A stretch of 17,933 nt of DNA from the NCBI GenBank assembly GCA_001797035.1, contig MGOE01000131.1, forward strand, positions 1 through 17,933, read 5' to 3'. This document shows positions 15,768 to 17,933 of this stretch, in pieces. Origin of the DNA: Chloroflexi bacterium RBG_16_72_14. GTDB lineage: Bacteria; Chloroflexota; Limnocylindria; Limnocylindrales; CSP1-4. Position numbers and translations under genes: made by a program. Position 1 is the stretch's first letter; each line of letters begins with the position of its first letter. The notes under the pieces are model-generated. The model saw only the letters and a list, made by a program, of their open reading frames with translations, did no database searches and was not told the origin of the DNA.

Positions 15768-16448
15768 TCAGAAGGGAATGATCTCGACGACCTGCGCGAC
15801 CGAGTTCGCGAGGTTCGCGACGGACTGGACGTCCTTGATCGTGTTGGTGTAGGCCAGCGCACCCTTGGCGATCACGTCGTCTGAGCAGCGCTCGGGCTGC
15901 ACGACCGCGAGCCCGACCGTCACCTCGGCGCGTGTCGGGTTGAGCAGCCCGTCGTACTGGAGCTCGTTGATCGCCATCGATTGGACGATCACCGGCACCA
16001 CGCGCGCGGGACCCCAGATGAACAGGATCCGCGGGTACTGCTGGCGCGGGATCGGCGCGGATGGCGCGCCACCACCGCCCAACCCGAGCGCCGACCCGAT
16101 CGCGTCGACCGCGGCGCCGATCGCCCCGCTCAGCAGGCCCTCGGACGGCCGGGCCATCTTCTCGAGCGCGGCGATCGCCGGCCCGACGCCGAACACGCGG
16201 GCGAGCGACACGTCGATCGGCTTGTCGAGGTTGTCCGAGGCGTCGAGCTCGATCTTGAGCGAGAACGTCTCGACCGGCGTGTCGCCGGCCTGCGACGTCT
16301 CGCGGCTGGTCGCGCCGGTCGGACGGGCGGGAACCTGGATCGTCCGGTTGATCGACTCGGGGTTGAACTGGAACACCACGACGTTGGGGATCGGCCCCAG
16401 GAAGTCGGTCCCGTACTCGACCAGCGCGCCGCGGATGCCACCCGCCAT
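15768..16448 (-). CDS. CIS tube-family adaptor protein (Afp7/gp53-like N-terminal part)
   Basis: This 226-aa protein matches the contractile injection system tube/adaptor family, which caps the inner tube at the baseplate and joins it to the spike hub. Supporting segments are VVVFQFNPESINRT at about 23-36, the short beta-rich block ETFSLKIELDASD at 60-72, YPRILFIWGPARVVPVIVQS at 138-157, and NELQYDGLLNPTRAEVTVGL at 161-180. The FNP...R pattern and the late 'LLNPTRAEV' pattern are what I recognise from this family. Residues 100-135 form a Gly/Ala/Pro-rich flexible insert (SALGLGGGGAPS). The ATG at 16448 overlaps the preceding stop in a TGATG junction, fixing the start. In Afp7-type proteins a LysM domain follows on the same chain; here it is encoded by the next gene, 11 bp downstream. 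The C-terminal helix ends VEIIPF with no LysM module. Confidence 0.87.
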   Translation of the reverse strand: MAGGIRGALVEYGTDFLGPIPNVVVFQFNPESINRTIQVPARPTGATSRETSQAGDTPVETFSLKIELDASDNLDKPIDVSLARVFGVGPAIAALEKMARPSEGLLSGAIGAAVDAIGSALGLGGGGAPSAPIPRQQYPRILFIWGPARVVPVIVQSMAINELQYDGLLNPTRAEVTVGLAVVQPERCSDDVIAKGALAYTNTIKDVQSVANLANSVAQVVEIIPF

Positions 16449-16741
16449 CAGCGAGCCCTCCTGGGCGGCGGCAGGTGCGCGGCGACGGAGCGCGCGATCG
16501 CGTCGGCCACGGCCGGGACCTCGGGCGCCGGCGAGCCGGCCGCACGCTCCGCCGTCACGCGGAGCCGAGCGACGGACGCTCTTCCCGGTCCCGCCGTCGC
16601 GAGTGGGTCCGCGAGCCGCCCGGCAAGCGCGGGCCCCAGCCCGGCGGCCAGCGCCGTCGCGGCGTCGCGCGTGTCGCCCCGCAGGCGAAGCCGGATGCGC
16701 TCGATCCGCAGGGTCGTGTCACGGACGGTTGTGTCACGCAT
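16448..16741 (-). CDS. small conserved-looking CIS-cluster protein of unknown function (97 aa)
   Basis: I do not recognise a named domain. The start is the ATG at 16741, inside the end of the ATPase gene (ATGCGTGA, 8-bp overlap); a longer upstream frame exists but only reads the ATPase gene out of phase. The protein is Arg/Ala-rich. Its N-terminal strand-like segment (LRIERIRLRLRGDTRDAA, about residues 8-25) is followed by a helical part (ALAAGLGPALAGRLADPL). A Pro/Ala-rich region leads to a final helix (VADAIARSVAAHL) and a basic tail. The stop forms a TGATG junction with the CIS-tube gene. Its position between the ATPase and the tube adaptor suggests a small assembly or adaptor factor, but that is inference from location only. 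Confidence that it is a translated gene is good because both junctions are tight coupling signatures. Confidence 0.75.
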   Translation of the reverse strand: MRDTTVRDTTLRIERIRLRLRGDTRDAATALAAGLGPALAGRLADPLATAGPGRASVARLRVTAERAAGSPAPEVPAVADAIARSVAAHLPPPRRAR

Positions 16742-17933
16742 GACGCGCGTCCTCCACGACGTCGGCGTAGTGGCCGAATTGCGTTGGGCCCACGGCGCGC
16801 TGGAGCTTCTCGTGCTCGCGCTTGACCGCGACGAGCACATGGTCCATGGCCAGGACCGGCCGGCCGTGACGGTGGTGCAGGTCCGGGTCGGCGGCAGCCT
16901 GGAGGCAGGCATTCAGCACCGCGGACCGGATGTTCCCGCCGGTCAGCTGGAACTGGCGGCCCAGGAATTCGACATCGAGGTCGCCCGCATCGACCCCGGG
17001 CGGCAGGACGCTCGTCCAGATCCGGCGCCGCTCGGCCGCGTCCGGGACCGGGAACTCCACGATGTACCGCAGGCGGCGGAGGAAGGCCTCGTCGAGGTCG
17101 CCTCGGCGGTTCGTCGCGAGGATCGCGAGACCCTTGAATCGCTCCATCCGCTCGAGCAGGTACGCGACCTCGAGGTTGGCGTAGCGGTCGTGCGCGTCGC
17201 GGACCTCGGTCCGCCGGCCGAACAGCGCGTCCGCCTCGTCGAAGAACAGGATCGTGTCCGACGCGTCGGCGGCATCGAAGATCCGCTCGAGGTTCTTCTC
17301 GGTCTCGCCGATGTACTTGTCGACGACCTGGGCGAGATTCACCCGGAACATCGGGATGTCGAGCAGGACCGACAGCACCTCGGCCGCCATCGTCTTGCCC
17401 GTGCCGGACGGACCTGCGAACAGGACCGAGATCCCGCCCTCGTTCCACGCCCGGGCCGTGCCCCAGGCGAAGTGGACCGTGGTGAGCGAGCGCATCGCGC
17501 GCTCGATCTCGTCGAACTGGCGGCGCTGCTGGGGCGGCAGGATCAGCTCGTCGGGGCCGAAGCGCGGGGCGACGGCCTGCGCGAGACCGTTCATGTCGAC
17601 CGAAACCGCGGCGCGGCACGCGGCGAACAGGTCCGACCGGGTGATCGGCTCAGGTCGCGCGGCAAGGCCGGCGCCGACGGCGGCAATCGTCGCGGCCTCG
17701 AAGCGGAACCGCCGTGCACCCTCCAGGATCGTGTCCTCGACGTACGCCCGCTGCTCGCCGAGCGCGACGCGCCAGCGTTCCGCGCGCTCCTCGAACGTGA
17801 GCCGCGGCGCCGCGAGCGTGGGCTGGACCACCTCCCGCGGGAGGCTCGCGAGCGTCTCGCGGCGCGCTCGCAGGAACACGGTGACCGGGACTGCCTGCGC
17901 CGCCCGGAGCGCGTCCGCCAGCGTCCCGCCGTG
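16734..17933 (-). CDS. AAA+ ATPase of contractile injection system (Afp15-like), 5' partial
   Basis: This is a cytoplasmic AAA+ ATPase of the type carried by eCIS clusters (Afp15/PVC15-like), thought to act in particle assembly rather than in the particle. The frame stays open to the right edge: 18 more codons (HGGTLADALRAAQAVPVT) precede the GTG at 17879, so the true start lies outside the window. Numbered from that GTG, the Walker A motif GPSGTGKT is at residues 156-163 (nt 17391-17414), Walker B ILFFDEAD at 210-217, sensor-1 ATN at 255-257 and an arginine-finger-type RRLRY at 268-272. The segment GGNIRSAVLNACLQAA at about 314-329 is the usual C-terminal AAA lid. Residues 1-130 look like a family-specific helical region. 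The stop overlaps the next gene by 8 bp (ATGCGTGA). It is not ClpV: there is one visible AAA module and no Clp N-domain, which argues against a type VI system. The ATPase call is very secure; the eCIS role rests on the neighbours. Confidence 0.93.
   Translation of the reverse strand, partial: HGGTLADALRAAQAVPVTVFLRARRETLASLPREVVQPTLAAPRLTFEERAERWRVALGEQRAYVEDTILEGARRFRFEAATIAAVGAGLAARPEPITRSDLFAACRAAVSVDMNGLAQAVAPRFGPDELILPPQQRRQFDEIERAMRSLTTVHFAWGTARAWNEGGISVLFAGPSGTGKTMAAEVLSVLLDIPMFRVNLAQVVDKYIGETEKNLERIFDAADASDTILFFDEADALFGRRTEVRDAHDRYANLEVAYLLERMERFKGLAILATNRRGDLDEAFLRRLRYIVEFPVPDAAERRRIWTSVLPPGVDAGDLDVEFLGRQFQLTGGNIRSAVLNACLQAAADPDLHHRHGRPVLAMDHVLVAVKREHEKLQRAVGPTQFGHYADVVEDARHA

Noticed and set aside
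16734..17933. ClpV / type VI secretion ATPase
   Set aside because: Only one AAA module of the classic, lid-containing type is seen and no T6SS membrane-complex genes accompany it.

Overview
The window is one continuous minus-strand gene block in very GC-rich DNA, with strong GC bias at third codon positions. It encodes the baseplate and spike half of an extracellular contractile injection system (eCIS, the phage-tail-like particle family of Afp, PVC and MAC). GC content, gene style and frequent TGA stops fit a high-GC actinobacterium (for example Streptomyces-like or Thermoleophilia-like) or a high-GC Chloroflexota; the sequence alone does not decide between them.

Transcription runs from right to left. 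The order is: AAA+ ATPase (Afp15-like, 5' end beyond the right edge); 97-aa protein of unknown function; CIS tube-type adaptor (Afp7-like N-terminal part); separate small LysM protein; gpD/gp27-like hub; separate gpV/gp5-like OB-fold spike; PAAR-like tip; gp25-like wedge protein; two large baseplate J/gp6-like proteins; P2 gpI-like tail protein with a C-terminal beta-structured extension; giant 1,432-aa DUF6519/right-handed beta-helix protein; 293-aa protein with a basic, repetitive, disordered tail; and the first 43 codons of one more gene running off the left edge.

The genes are packed with almost no space between them. Junctions are TGATG (1-bp overlap), ATGA (4-bp overlap), ATGCGTGA (8-bp overlap) or gaps of 1 to 11 bp. 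No intergenic stretch can hold a promoter or terminator, so the block is best read as the interior of one polycistronic, translationally coupled operon. Sheath, inner tube, tape measure, tail terminator and an obvious cargo gene are not in the window; the missing structural genes would be expected upstream (right) or downstream (left). There are no tRNA or rRNA genes, CRISPR arrays, insertion sequences or attachment sites that I can see, and no gap over 300 bp.

How the parts should work together (family knowledge plus inference): PAAR tip, OB-fold spike and gpD hub form the central piercing device. LysM and CIS-tube proteins link hub to inner tube. gp25, the two J-like proteins and the gpI-like protein form the wedges that hold the sheath and trigger contraction. 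The beta-helix giant, possibly with the 293-aa protein, sits at the periphery as the candidate target-recognition or shell element. The least ordinary parts are the split adaptor and split spike, the giant fibre with two low-complexity inserts, the repeat-tailed 293-aa protein and the truncated left-edge ORF.
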